This document shows positions 1-8,274 of a stretch of 64,000 nt of DNA, one piece after another. The position numbers and the translations under genes were made by a program. The number at the start of each line of letters is the position of its first letter. The first letter of the stretch is position 1. Below the pieces are notes generated by a model. The model made no database searches. It was given only the letters and a program-made list of their open reading frames with translations, and was not told the origin of the DNA. Source of the DNA: G965205525 sp965205525 (GTDB taxonomy: Bacteria; Pseudomonadota; Gammaproteobacteria; JABABF01); the NCBI GenBank assembly GCA_965205525.1, contig OZ242171.1, forward strand, positions 1,736,001-1,800,000, read 5' to 3'.

Positions 1-1204
1 TCCACATGGCGCCAAATACCGTCTTGGCGATCTTGCCGGAGATGGTACCGTCGGCAATACGCCGGAGCAAACCCGCCAGCTGTGCGGCGGAGACCGGGCT
101 ATCACCGATAGATAAATCATCCTGGTGCAGGCGGGCAGACAGTTCCACCATGATCCAGTTGGCAGCTCGCTTGGCATCCCCCGATGCCGTCGCCGCCTCT
201 TCAAAATAATCCGCCAGCGCACGGTCAGCGGCAAGAAAGGCCGCCGTCTTTTTATCCAGCTGGTATTCCTGCGTCAGACGCTCCCGCTTGGCGGCGGGCA
301 GCTCCGGCAGCTCGGTGCGGATATGCTCTATTTCTTCGTCGGTCAGCACCAAGGGAAGCAGGTCCGGATCTGGGAAGTAGCGATAGTCGCTTTCCATCTC
401 TTTGCTGCGCATGGGCCGGGTTTCATTCCGATCTGCATCATACAGGCGCGTCTCCAGCACAATGTGACCGCCAGCCTCAAGAATTTTCTGCTGGCGATCA
501 ATCTCCCCTACGATAGCCTTTTCTACGAAGCGAAAGGAATTAATATTCTTGATTTCAGTGCGCTCACCGAGAGCCTCTGCACCAGAGGGGCGCAGGGAAA
601 CATTGACATCGCAGCGCAGAGAGCCCTCTGCCATGTTGCCATCACAGATTCCGAGATGACATACCAGCGAATGCAGAAAGCGCAAACAGGCAACAGCCTG
701 TCCAGCACTATGCATCTCTGGCTCCGAGACGATTTCCAAGAGCGGCATGCCTGCCCGGTTGAGATCAATTGCCGTCTGGCCCGGGAACTGCTCGTGCAGG
801 GATTTGCCTGCATCTTCTTCCAAGTGGGCGCGGGTCAGGCACACCTCGCAGATGTCGCCATCGGGCAGCGGCACGACAAGATGTCCGCCCTCCACGATGG
901 GCGCCTCGTACTGACTGATCTGGTAACCGCGGGGCAGGTCAGGATAAAAATAATTCTTGCGCGCAAAGATTGAACGGCGAGCTACCCGCCCTTCCACCGC
1001 CAAGCCGAACAGCACCGCCATGCGAACAGCGGCAGCATTAGGCACTGGCAGCGTGCCGGGCAACGCGATATCCACCATGCCTGCCTGTGCATTGGGAGGT
1101 GCGCCGAAGATGGTCGGCGAAACGGAGAACAGCTTGGTCTGGGTTGCCAGCTGCACATGCACTTCAATGCCGATAACCGGCTCCCACTCCCACGCCATTG
1201 TCAT
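1..1204 (-). CDS. gatB: Asp-tRNA(Asn)/Glu-tRNA(Gln) amidotransferase subunit B, partial (3' end off window)
   Basis: GatB binds mischarged Glu-tRNA(Gln) or Asp-tRNA(Asn), activates it with ATP, and uses ammonia channelled from GatA to make the amide. Translating the complement from 1204 gives the family N-terminus (VIGIEVHVQL, then TKLFSVSPTIFGAPPNAQ) and, further on, the very conserved FARKNYFYPDLPRGYQISQY. About 401 codons lie in the window, out of roughly 480 usual, so the C-terminal YqeY-like tail is missing because the window ends. The start ATG at 1204 overlaps the gatA stop in an ATGA; an in-frame ATG two codons later (1198) is the alternative. It is the last gene of gatC-gatA-gatB, all on the minus strand. 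Confidence 0.95.
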   Translation of the reverse strand, partial: MTMAWEWEPVIGIEVHVQLATQTKLFSVSPTIFGAPPNAQAGMVDIALPGTLPVPNAAAVRMAVLFGLAVEGRVARRSIFARKNYFYPDLPRGYQISQYEAPIVEGGHLVVPLPDGDICEVCLTRAHLEEDAGKSLHEQFPGQTAIDLNRAGMPLLEIVSEPEMHSAGQAVACLRFLHSLVCHLGICDGNMAEGSLRCDVNVSLRPSGAEALGERTEIKNINSFRFVEKAIVGEIDRQQKILEAGGHIVLETRLYDADRNETRPMRSKEMESDYRYFPDPDLLPLVLTDEEIEHIRTELPELPAAKRERLTQEYQLDKKTAAFLAADRALADYFEEAATASGDAKRAANWIMVELSARLHQDDLSIGDSPVSAAQLAGLLRRIADGTISGKIAKTVFGAMW

Positions 1205-2667
1205 GACTCCAAGTCGGGTGGCACGCGCTGATGCCAATCAGTCTCACACTGGAAATGATGCGCCAGCGAGAGCAGCCGCCCCTCTTGGAAATGCGGGGCC
1301 ACCAAGTGCATGCCCAAGGGGAGGTTTTCTGCAAAACCGCAGGGCAGCGACAGCCCGGGCAGACCGGCAAGGCTGGCAGGAACGGTGAAGAGATCCTCCA
1401 TGTACATGCGCACCGGATCATCGCTCTTGGCACCTAAGGGAAACGCCGGTCCCGCTGCAGTCGCGCCGAGCAGGATATCCACATCGGCGAAAGCCGCAGC
1501 AAACTCCTGCTGAATGAGGCGGCGCAGTTGCTGGGCCTTGCGGTAGTAGGCATCACGATAGCCAGCAGACAGCACATAGGTGCCGATCAATATGCGCCTT
1601 TGAACCTCTGCTCCAAACCCCTCGCTGCGGCTGCGGATAAACATGTCCTCCAAGTCCCGGGGCGCAGTGCAGCGATACCCGTAGCGCACACCGTCATAGC
1701 GAGCTAGGTTGCTGGAGCACTCTGCCGAGGCGATGACATAGTACGCGGGCAGGCCTAAGTCGGAGCGGGGCAGAACGATTTCACGGATCTTGCAGCCCAA
1801 TTTTTCCAGCACAGGCACCGCTTCCCGCACTGCATTAGCACCCGCATGCTCTGGCAACCAATTCTGCACAAGTCCGACACGCAAGCCGCGGGGCGAATCG
1901 CGCAGGGCAGCAAGATAGTCTTCCACTGGCCGGTCCACACTGGTGGAATCCCGCTCGTCAAAACCGGCCATGCTGCCAAGCAGCAGTGCTGCATCCTCAG
2001 CACTGCGGGTCATAGGACCGGCCTGGTCCAGGCTGGAGGCAAAGGCGACCATGCCATAGCGGGACACGCGCCCGTAGCTGGGCTTCAGACCGGTAATGCC
2101 GCACAGCGCGGCTGGCTGGCGAATAGAGCCGCCGGTATCCGTGCCAGTGGCGACCGGCACGAGGCGCGCCGCCACGGCCGCGGCGGAGCCGCCAGAAGAA
2201 CCGCCGGACACGGTGCTGACATCCCAAGGATTGCGCACCGGCCCCAAATGGCTGGTCTCATTGGAAGAGCCCATGGCAAATTCATCCATGTTCGTCTTCC
2301 CCACAACCACTGCACCAGCAGCGGCCAGCCGCTCCACCACGGCGGCATCGTAGGGGGGCACGAAATGCTCCAGCATGCGCGAGGCGCAAGTCGTAGGCAG
2401 CCCGCGGGTACAAAACAGGTCCTTATGGGCAAGGGGCAGCCCACATAGAGGGCCCGCCCGGCCATTGGCCCGCTCGGCATCTGCCCGGCGCGCCTGCTGC
2501 AATGCCTGCTCTCCAGCGACAGTAATAAAGGCGTTATAACTTCTATTAAAACGCCCAATCCTCTCCAAGAAATGGCGTGTCAACTCCTCGCTGGAAAAAT
2601 GCCCGGCAGAAAGACCGCCGTTAAGGTCTACCAAGCCGGCCTCATGCAGGGAAGATACAGCAGGCAC
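1201..2667 (-). CDS. gatA: Asp-tRNA(Asn)/Glu-tRNA(Gln) amidotransferase subunit A
   Basis: GatA is the glutaminase of the GatCAB complex and releases ammonia for transamidation. The 488-residue product has the amidase signature: the catalytic Lys in LAHKDLFCTRGLPTT, the glycine/serine-rich GGSSGGSAAAVAARLVP, and the TGTDTGGSIRQPAALCG segment that holds the cis-Ser and nucleophile Ser. Length matches the family. The start is a GTG at 2667, 56 bases after gatC; no convincing Shine-Dalgarno precedes it, and no in-frame ATG lies near. It overlaps gatB by 4 bases. The presence of GatCAB implies that this organism makes Gln-tRNA and/or Asn-tRNA by the indirect route. Confidence 0.97.
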   Translation of the reverse strand: MPAVSSLHEAGLVDLNGGLSAGHFSSEELTRHFLERIGRFNRSYNAFITVAGEQALQQARRADAERANGRAGPLCGLPLAHKDLFCTRGLPTTCASRMLEHFVPPYDAAVVERLAAAGAVVVGKTNMDEFAMGSSNETSHLGPVRNPWDVSTVSGGSSGGSAAAVAARLVPVATGTDTGGSIRQPAALCGITGLKPSYGRVSRYGMVAFASSLDQAGPMTRSAEDAALLLGSMAGFDERDSTSVDRPVEDYLAALRDSPRGLRVGLVQNWLPEHAGANAVREAVPVLEKLGCKIREIVLPRSDLGLPAYYVIASAECSSNLARYDGVRYGYRCTAPRDLEDMFIRSRSEGFGAEVQRRILIGTYVLSAGYRDAYYRKAQQLRRLIQQEFAAAFADVDILLGATAAGPAFPLGAKSDDPVRMYMEDLFTVPASLAGLPGLSLPCGFAENLPLGMHLVAPHFQEGRLLSLAHHFQCETDWHQRVPPDLES

Positions 2668-2723
2668 GGACAGCTTAATTCGCCGAGCTCGGCCCGTACC
2701 GGGGAAACACCATGGCTACGCGA

Positions 2724-3011
2724 TTATTCCACTACGCGGGGTACTAGATAGAAGCCATCCTTTACTTCCGGCGCTGACTCCTGCAGGCTCTCTCGCAGCA
2801 ACGGCTCTTCTGGGACGTCCTTGCGCAGGCGTTGGGGCAGGTCCAAAGGGTGCGCCAGCGGCTCCACGCCTTCTGTATCCACTGCCTGCATCTGGTTGAT
2901 CATACGAAAAATCGCGGCAAAATCTCGTTCCAGAGCCTCCGCGACAGTCGGGTCCAGCCGCAAGCGGCCCAGTGCCGCCAGCCGTTCCAGTTCAGCACTA
3001 TCAATACTCAT
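2724..3011 (-). CDS. gatC: Asp-tRNA(Asn)/Glu-tRNA(Gln) amidotransferase subunit C
   Basis: GatC is the small belt subunit that wraps around GatA and GatB and stabilises the complex. The 95-residue product has the family layout: an N-terminal helix (SIDSAELERLAALGRLRL), a second helix with FAAIFRMINQM, then VDTEGVEPLAHP and a proline-rich tail ending in the usual GFYLVPRVVE. It is the first gene of the gatCAB operon. The start ATG is preceded by a GA-rich stretch (GAAGGCAAGG) on the minus strand at a suitable distance, a plausible ribosome binding site. Confidence 0.95.
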   Translation of the reverse strand: MSIDSAELERLAALGRLRLDPTVAEALERDFAAIFRMINQMQAVDTEGVEPLAHPLDLPQRLRKDVPEEPLLRESLQESAPEVKDGFYLVPRVVE

Positions 3012-3395
3012 CGCAACCTTGCCTTCTCGGCGGGCATGGCAGAGTCAAAAGGATGTAGCATAGCTTGTAAACCGACTAGGGGGAAACCGTAGAACTAGCC
3101 ACGATAGTGCACCGGCCACCGCGAGGGGATTCTAGCATGTTCTCTCTGCCCTTTCATTCAACTGTAAAAGAGCCCACACGCTGCAGTGCAGGCAGGTAAG
3201 ATAACCAAAGCTGCTCGGCACAAATACTATGAAAGGCCTCAATACATGCCACCAGAAGGCCCGGATATATTTGACTAATTCCCTGTTTTCTGACAGAATG
3301 CGGCATCCTTGTTCTGATGTATACCTTTTGTGCAGTTTAAGCCGCTGTAAACAGCATAGTCAAAATGCTTGGCCTATTTGCCCCCATTTCAGACA
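3012..3395. other. Intergenic region between divergent gatC and ABC exporter
   Basis: These 384 bases separate gatC (minus) from the ABC exporter (plus). I see no coding potential, no RNA gene and no clear hairpin terminator. It must hold the promoters of both units. The only candidate I can place is a plus-strand sigma70-like pair, listed separately. On the gatC side no -35/-10 pair stands out. Confidence 0.5.
3271..3299 (+). promoter_or_regulatory. Candidate sigma70 promoter for the ABC exporter
   Basis: TTGACT (3271-3276, 5 of 6 to TTGACA) is followed after 17 bases by CAGAAT (3294-3299, 4 of 6 to TATAAT). It lies about 100 bases before the exporter start. Read by eye only; the -10 is weak. 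Confidence 0.35.
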
Positions 3396-5318
3396 ATGAT
3401 TAAGAAATTACCCCGACTGCTAAACAGAGTGCTGAGGCGATATCTGCCCGGTGTGGCGCAGACCATCTTGAGCTTGCGAAATCTGTTCTCAGTAATGGGG
3501 CCAAAAACAAAAAGAAATATTTTTTTACTGCAATTCCTTATGTTTTTCTCCAGCCTAGTTGGAGTGCTCAGCCTTGTGTCAGTGGTGCCTTTTTTATCAA
3601 TGGCAGCAATTCCAGAAAAAGTGACAAATAACCGCTGGTTCTCAATAGTACGAGACTTCACTGGAATAGAAAGCAATAATGATATGCTCGTTGTTGGGGG
3701 AATTTTCTCTCTCGTAATGCTGTTTATCAGCCACATGTTGAGTGTTCTGCTCACAATAATAAACAGATACATTAAGGATCAAATCTCACTGGATGCTCTA
3801 GGCAAAATTGCCGATTATTACTTGTCTGCTGGACATGAATTTCATGTTGCGAAAAACAGCGGATTGTTATTCAACAATATGTTTGATAAAGCAAGTCAAC
3901 TGATCTCGGACGCCGTCTCATCTGTGTTGGAATTTAATCGAACAATACTGACTCTCATAGTAGCCATGAGTGCACTGTTTATATTGAATCCGATATTGAT
4001 GGTTCTGAGCTTGGTACTGATGACGTCTGTTCTATCTTTTTCTATACTAAAAAATAGCCGGAAAAATAGGGATCTTCAGGAAGTTATCCAAGCATCCGGT
4101 CAGCTTGACACTATTCTTACCATGGAAACATTGCGTGCACTAGAGGATATCAAGGTTATGGGACGAGAAGTGTACTTTAGCCAAAGACTTAGGAAGATTA
4201 GAGAAGTGAAATTCAAATCTAGCCGTCTTATAGCTATAATTAATTTATGGTTCAGACCATTCATGGAAATAATTGTTTACGGCATCGTAGTCGGACTCAT
4301 CATTTTTTATGCGCTCTACGTACCCAATGCAAATGTCCTTCCTGAACTGATCCTGTTTGGCTTACTCTCCTATCGTTTAATGCCGACATTTAACGGCTTA
4401 TACAGCATATTTATGACCCTGCAAAGAACCATGGTCATACATGATTTTATAGGCGAAGATTTGCTTCTCGCCTATCGCCATACAATGAAACCTCGTGCCA
4501 AACGGCGCATTGATTTTCAGGATACGCTGGATTTGAAGGATGTATGCTACCAGTATCCGAATGCATCGGAAAAGACGCTTACCGATATCAATCTCTCTAT
4601 CCCACAAGGCTCTTGGGTAGGATTTTGCGGTCCGTCCGGTTCTGGCAAAACAACTTTAATGAAAATTCTGCTAGGCTTTCTTCCTTTCAAAGGAGAAATT
4701 TTGGTTGACGGCTGTGCTCTGGATAAAAAGACAATGCCGGAATGGCAGAACCTGTTGGGCTATGTATCACAAAATATTAATCTCATTGATACATCCATCT
4801 TGGGAAATGTCACGCTCGGGCTGCCGGAGGAGCTGATAGATCGCGAGCAGGCACAAAAAGTGCTGGAAATGGCAGAACTGAGCGATTTCATCAGCTCCCT
4901 GCCGAAAGGAGTAGACTCAAAAATCGGAGAGAACGGTATTAGGATCAGTGGCGGCCAGCGACAGCGTCTTATAATCGCTCGCGCACTTTACGGCAACCCG
5001 GAGGTGCTGGTATTTGATGAGGCAACCAGTGCATTGGACAATATTGTTGAATACGAAATTATAAAGACCCTGCGACGCCTTGTCGGCAGGCAAACCGTGT
5101 TAATGGTAGCCCATCGTCTCAGCACGATCAAAGATTGTGACATGCTGGTTTTCATGAAGGAGGGACGCATTAGAGCCACAGGCAGCCACGAAGAACTCAT
5201 GGCACATAGCGCAGATTTTCGGGAGATGGCAGAAAAGGAGAATAAAGAGCATCTCCGTAAAAAGAAGCGTAAAAGGGAGACAGAAGGAGAACAGAGTTCG
5301 GACAGAATAGGCAGCTGA
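3396..5318 (+). CDS. ABC exporter, fused membrane and ATPase domains (lipid-linked glycan/PglK-like)
   Basis: A half-size ABC exporter of 640 residues: a transmembrane domain with about six helices over residues 40-350, then one nucleotide-binding domain. In that domain Walker A is GPSGSGKTT (about 412-420), the signature is ISGGQRQRL (about 517-525), Walker B is VLVFDEATSALD, and the H-loop is VAHRLST. A charged Lys/Arg/Glu tail closes the protein. The N-terminal pattern (FSSLVGVLSLVSVVPFLSM) is most like PglK/WlaB-type flippases for lipid-linked saccharides rather than classical MsbA; that is a judgement from memory. The start is ATG 3396; a TTG at 3369 would add nine residues and neither has a clear ribosome site. 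The gene is visibly AT-richer than gatCAB and hldE, which suggests transfer. It sits with sugar/methyltransferase genes and hldE. Confidence 0.85.
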   Translation: MIKKLPRLLNRVLRRYLPGVAQTILSLRNLFSVMGPKTKRNIFLLQFLMFFSSLVGVLSLVSVVPFLSMAAIPEKVTNNRWFSIVRDFTGIESNNDMLVVGGIFSLVMLFISHMLSVLLTIINRYIKDQISLDALGKIADYYLSAGHEFHVAKNSGLLFNNMFDKASQLISDAVSSVLEFNRTILTLIVAMSALFILNPILMVLSLVLMTSVLSFSILKNSRKNRDLQEVIQASGQLDTILTMETLRALEDIKVMGREVYFSQRLRKIREVKFKSSRLIAIINLWFRPFMEIIVYGIVVGLIIFYALYVPNANVLPELILFGLLSYRLMPTFNGLYSIFMTLQRTMVIHDFIGEDLLLAYRHTMKPRAKRRIDFQDTLDLKDVCYQYPNASEKTLTDINLSIPQGSWVGFCGPSGSGKTTLMKILLGFLPFKGEILVDGCALDKKTMPEWQNLLGYVSQNINLIDTSILGNVTLGLPEELIDREQAQKVLEMAELSDFISSLPKGVDSKIGENGIRISGGQRQRLIIARALYGNPEVLVFDEATSALDNIVEYEIIKTLRRLVGRQTVLMVAHRLSTIKDCDMLVFMKEGRIRATGSHEELMAHSADFREMAEKENKEHLRKKKRKRETEGEQSSDRIGS

Positions 5319-5424
5319 CACGGGATGCCGGCTCCGTGGGCCTCGGCATATGTGCGGGTGCAGAGCAGTTGCTGCCTCGCTGGTGTTCATACAGGCCTAG
5401 AAGCAATACTCTCCCTCTATTACC

Positions 5425-6144
5425 ATGCAAACCGTCAGGTATCGCCACTTCTCCCTGCGCTCCGGCGACAAGATCTTGGACCTTGGCTGCGGGGAGGGCC
5501 GTCATGCTATTGCCGCATGGCAGGAGGCTGGAACATACATTGTCGGAATGGACCGCAGCGAGAAGGATCTCCGTACCGCCCAAAGCAAGCAAGCCAACTT
5601 TTCACGTGACGAGAATGATGCGAAACGCATGCTTTGGTGTCAAGCCAATGCACTCTGTCTGCCCTTTCCAGACGCAAGTTTTCATCGAATCATCTGCTCG
5701 GAGGTGCTGGAGCACCTGCCCGATTTCCGGTCAGCACTAGTAGAAATTCGCCGTGTGCTGAAGCCGGACGGACTATTCTGCGCCAGCGTGCCACGCTACG
5801 GGCCCGAGCGATTGTGCTGGATGCTCAGCAGAGAATACGCGGAAGTGCCGGGAGGCCATGTGCGCATTTTCCGCATTCGGGATCTCCGCAACTATATTGA
5901 GGCCCTTGGTTTTCAATGCTACCGGCACCACTGGGCTCATGCCCTGCATAGCCCATATTGGTGGCTTCAGTGCCTGCTGTGGCCGCACCGAGAATATTCC
6001 CGGCTGGTGCGAGTTTATCATCGATTTCTAGTATGGGACCTGATGAAACGGCCACTCTTCACTCGCGTTTTGGAGACGCTGCTTAATCCTTTCATCGGCA
6101 AAAGTACGGTACTGTATTTTCGGCGACAAGGATGTGTGACATGA
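5425..6144 (+). CDS. Class I SAM-dependent methyltransferase
   Basis: A 239-residue Rossmann-fold methyltransferase. Motif I is clear near the N-terminus (KILDLGCGEGRHAIAAW), followed by the acidic motif II (VGMDRSEKDLR), motif III (ANALCLPFPDASFHRIICSE) and motif IV/post-IV (EVLEHLPDFRSALVEIRRVLKPDG), the UbiE/Methyltransf_11 pattern. The C-terminal third (about 140-239) is basic and aromatic-rich. The substrate is unknown. It overlaps the next gene by ATGA, so the two are translationally coupled, and the setting between an ABC exporter and hldE suggests a glycan or lipid-linked substrate. The start ATG at 5425 lacks a strong ribosome site. Confidence 0.85.
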   Translation: MQTVRYRHFSLRSGDKILDLGCGEGRHAIAAWQEAGTYIVGMDRSEKDLRTAQSKQANFSRDENDAKRMLWCQANALCLPFPDASFHRIICSEVLEHLPDFRSALVEIRRVLKPDGLFCASVPRYGPERLCWMLSREYAEVPGGHVRIFRIRDLRNYIEALGFQCYRHHWAHALHSPYWWLQCLLWPHREYSRLVRVYHRFLVWDLMKRPLFTRVLETLLNPFIGKSTVLYFRRQGCVT

Positions 6145-7199
6145 GGGAGCCGCAACTGCCCGGTCTGCCCGATCGTTTTCTGCGACCGACAGTGGAATTT
6201 ATCTTGGCAACGCAACAATCGGATGGCGCTATTCCCTGGTACAAAGGGCATCACCTAGACCCTTGGGATCACGTGGAAGCGGCGATGGGGCTCAGCATCA
6301 GCGGTGAATATGATGCCGCAACTCGGGCTTACCGCTGGCTGGCTGAACACCAACTGCCGAATGGGGGGTGGTGGGCAGCCTACCGGGGCGAAGAACGCTA
6401 CAAGGATTTCTGCGACACGAACTCTTCCGCCTACATGGCTACCGGAGTATGGCATCACTACCTAGCAAGCGGTGACCAGCGCTTTTTGGCTTCCATGTGG
6501 CCGACGGTGCAGACCGCTCTGAATTTTGTGACTGGACTGCAGAGTGCGACAGGCGATATCCCTTGGGCGGTGGATGCGACAGGAGCACCGGACGACGACG
6601 CACTACTGGCCGGATGCAGCTCTATCCATCGCAGCTTGGAATGCGGAATTAATATCGCCGCTGAGCTGAACGAGGGCTCGGAACACTGGACTCAGGCGCA
6701 AGCACGATTGGGCAAAGCGCTGTGCACGCGCCCGGAATGCTTTGATCGCCATTGGAGCAGCAAAGAGCGCTTTTCCATGGACTGGTTTTATCCCGTGCTA
6801 TCCGGGGCTCTCAGCTACGCTGAAGCTCGGGAGCAGCTGTTTTCCAGGTGGCACGAGTTCGTAGTGCCACAGCTGGGCTGTCGCTGTGTCAGAGACGAGA
6901 ACTGGGTTACCATCGCAGAATCCTGCGAGCTGGTAATCGCATTGCTTGCAATCGGCGAGCGGACACGAGCAGAAACGCTGTACGACTGGCTGCATCGCTG
7001 GCGCCTGCCGGACAGCGGTGCATATTGGACGGGATATCAGTACCAGCTAAAAATTATCTGGCCCGAGGAGGAGCGGACCACCTGGACAGCAGGCGCTGTG
7101 CTGCTCGCAGCAGATGCCCTCACCAGCCATACTCCGGCGGCCCGGCTGTTCACCCGCCTCAGGCAGCCGGTGCGGACTCGGAGCAGGGCAGAGACCTAG
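6141..7199 (+). CDS. Alpha/alpha-toroid (prenyltransferase/cyclase-like) protein
   Basis: A soluble protein of about 352 residues with repeated helical-hairpin motifs (LATQQSDGAIPWY, LAEHQLPNGGWWAAY, LQSATGDIPWAVD). The spaced QxxDGxxxW-like pattern is that of (alpha/alpha) barrel proteins annotated as prenyltransferase or squalene-cyclase-like; some glycosidases share the fold. No DDxD or DCTAE-like catalytic motif can be recognised, so the activity is unknown. I prefer ATG 6141, which forms an ATGA overlap with the methyltransferase stop; ATG 6132 would add three residues. Its 3' end overlaps the convergent methyltransferase at 7159-7199. The coupling suggests that both upstream genes work on one substrate. 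Confidence 0.7.
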   Translation: MREPQLPGLPDRFLRPTVEFILATQQSDGAIPWYKGHHLDPWDHVEAAMGLSISGEYDAATRAYRWLAEHQLPNGGWWAAYRGEERYKDFCDTNSSAYMATGVWHHYLASGDQRFLASMWPTVQTALNFVTGLQSATGDIPWAVDATGAPDDDALLAGCSSIHRSLECGINIAAELNEGSEHWTQAQARLGKALCTRPECFDRHWSSKERFSMDWFYPVLSGALSYAEAREQLFSRWHEFVVPQLGCRCVRDENWVTIAESCELVIALLAIGERTRAETLYDWLHRWRLPDSGAYWTGYQYQLKIIWPEEERTTWTAGAVLLAADALTSHTPAARLFTRLRQPVRTRSRAET

Positions 7200-7815
7200 C
7201 CCGCAGCAGGGCCAAGGTTTTCACTCGCCGGATTTCCTCAAACTGTCCCGAAGCTACGGCGCGCTGCAAGACTTTGTAGGGAGCCTGTCCCCCTTCCTTG
7301 GGGTCGGGAAAAATATCGTGGATAGCCAAGATGCCGCCAGAAATGATCTTTGGCACCCAGCATTCGTAATCTGTCAGCGCCGCCTCAAGGCTATGTCCGC
7401 CGTCAATGAACACCAAGGACAGAGGTGTGGTCCAATGACGCGCCGCCACCTCGGATGGAGCCACCACCGGCACTACCGTATCCTCCAGCCCGGCAGCGCA
7501 CAGGTTTTGGCGGAACTCCCGGAAGCTGTCCATTGCGCCTACACGCTCATCATACAGTTCCGGGTCGTGATATTCCTCGCCGGGCTGGTGCTCCTCGGAG
7601 CCCCGATGATGGTCCAAGGCAAATAGGGTTGCCCTCTGCTGCTGGCAGGCAGTGCCCAAATAAATGGTGGACTTGCCGCAGTAACTGCCGATTTCCAAGC
7701 ATGGAGCCAAGGAGCAGACCTCGGCGGCAGCATCGTGCAGACCCTCACCCTCCAGCGGGTCAAGGAAGCCCCGCACCGTGTCAATGGAGATTGGAAATTT
7801 CAGCGGCGGCGACAT
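7159..7815 (-). CDS. Class I SAM-dependent methyltransferase (Methyltransf_24 type)
   Basis: A 218-residue methyltransferase with CLEIGSYCGKSTIYLG as motif I, an acidic residue region around FALDHHRG, and the typical LVFIDGGHSLEAALTDYECW motif followed by GGILAIHDIFPDP. This is the pattern of the family related to macrocin/cephalosporin hydroxylase-type methyltransferases. A histidine/acid-rich insertion (HHRGSEEHQPGEEYHDPELYD) sits after motif I. It runs opposite to the toroid-fold gene and overlaps its 3' end by 41 bases, so the last residues of both proteins are encoded on complementary strands. The substrate is not known; a sugar or lipid is likely from context. Confidence 0.8.
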   Translation of the reverse strand: MSPPLKFPISIDTVRGFLDPLEGEGLHDAAAEVCSLAPCLEIGSYCGKSTIYLGTACQQQRATLFALDHHRGSEEHQPGEEYHDPELYDERVGAMDSFREFRQNLCAAGLEDTVVPVVAPSEVAARHWTTPLSLVFIDGGHSLEAALTDYECWVPKIISGGILAIHDIFPDPKEGGQAPYKVLQRAVASGQFEEIRRVKTLALLRARSLPCSESAPAA

Positions 7816-8274
7816 GGGAACACCTTTTCAGCACGAGCAGATTACTGTACTACAAGAACCCTATAGCGCTTTTGTGTCAGCAATGTATTTCAACATGCCA
7901 TGCACCGTCATACGGGCGGACATTATCCGATGCCCACCTTCCCATGCATTGGGCAGCACAGCATGTAGCAGCCGGTCATATACCCCAAATATGAACGAGC
8001 TGACTACAATAGGAGCTGCCCACAGGTGCTGGCCCGAACATCTTTCTGAATTACTCATTGCTAAACTGGAGGACCTAGTCATCGGCAAATCGCATGGCAA
8101 ATGCCAAGCCTTCCCGCCCCGCAGCCTGCACACGGCATACTCACGCTTTTTTACCGGCGGCAAACACATGCTATCTCGCGGGAGACTGCCATGCTTTTGT
8201 TCGCACATATCTCTGCTGACCGCAAAGACATCATGCGACTATTGCGCCGTTTGGCAAGACAGGCAAACTGAGCG
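7816..8274. other. Non-coding or decayed region before hldE
   Basis: These 459 bases hold open frames on both strands (for example 7861-8208 minus and a plus frame that ends in an ATGA overlap with hldE), but none has a recognisable motif, and the composition is Cys/Ser/His-rich as in non-genic frames. A short plus-strand peptide frame (8191-8274, beginning MLLFAHISADRKD) also leads directly to hldE. It may be leader sequence or the remains of a lost gene. Promoters for hldE and for the minus-strand methyltransferase should lie here, but I cannot place them. Confidence 0.4.

Noticed and set aside
125..973. Long plus-strand frame of 282 codons across gatB
   Set aside because: It is antisense to the clear GatB reading on the minus strand; its product has no family pattern.
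7861..8208. Minus-strand frame of 115 codons before hldE
   Set aside because: No recognisable motif, random-like composition and no neighbour coupling; kept only as an intergenic note.
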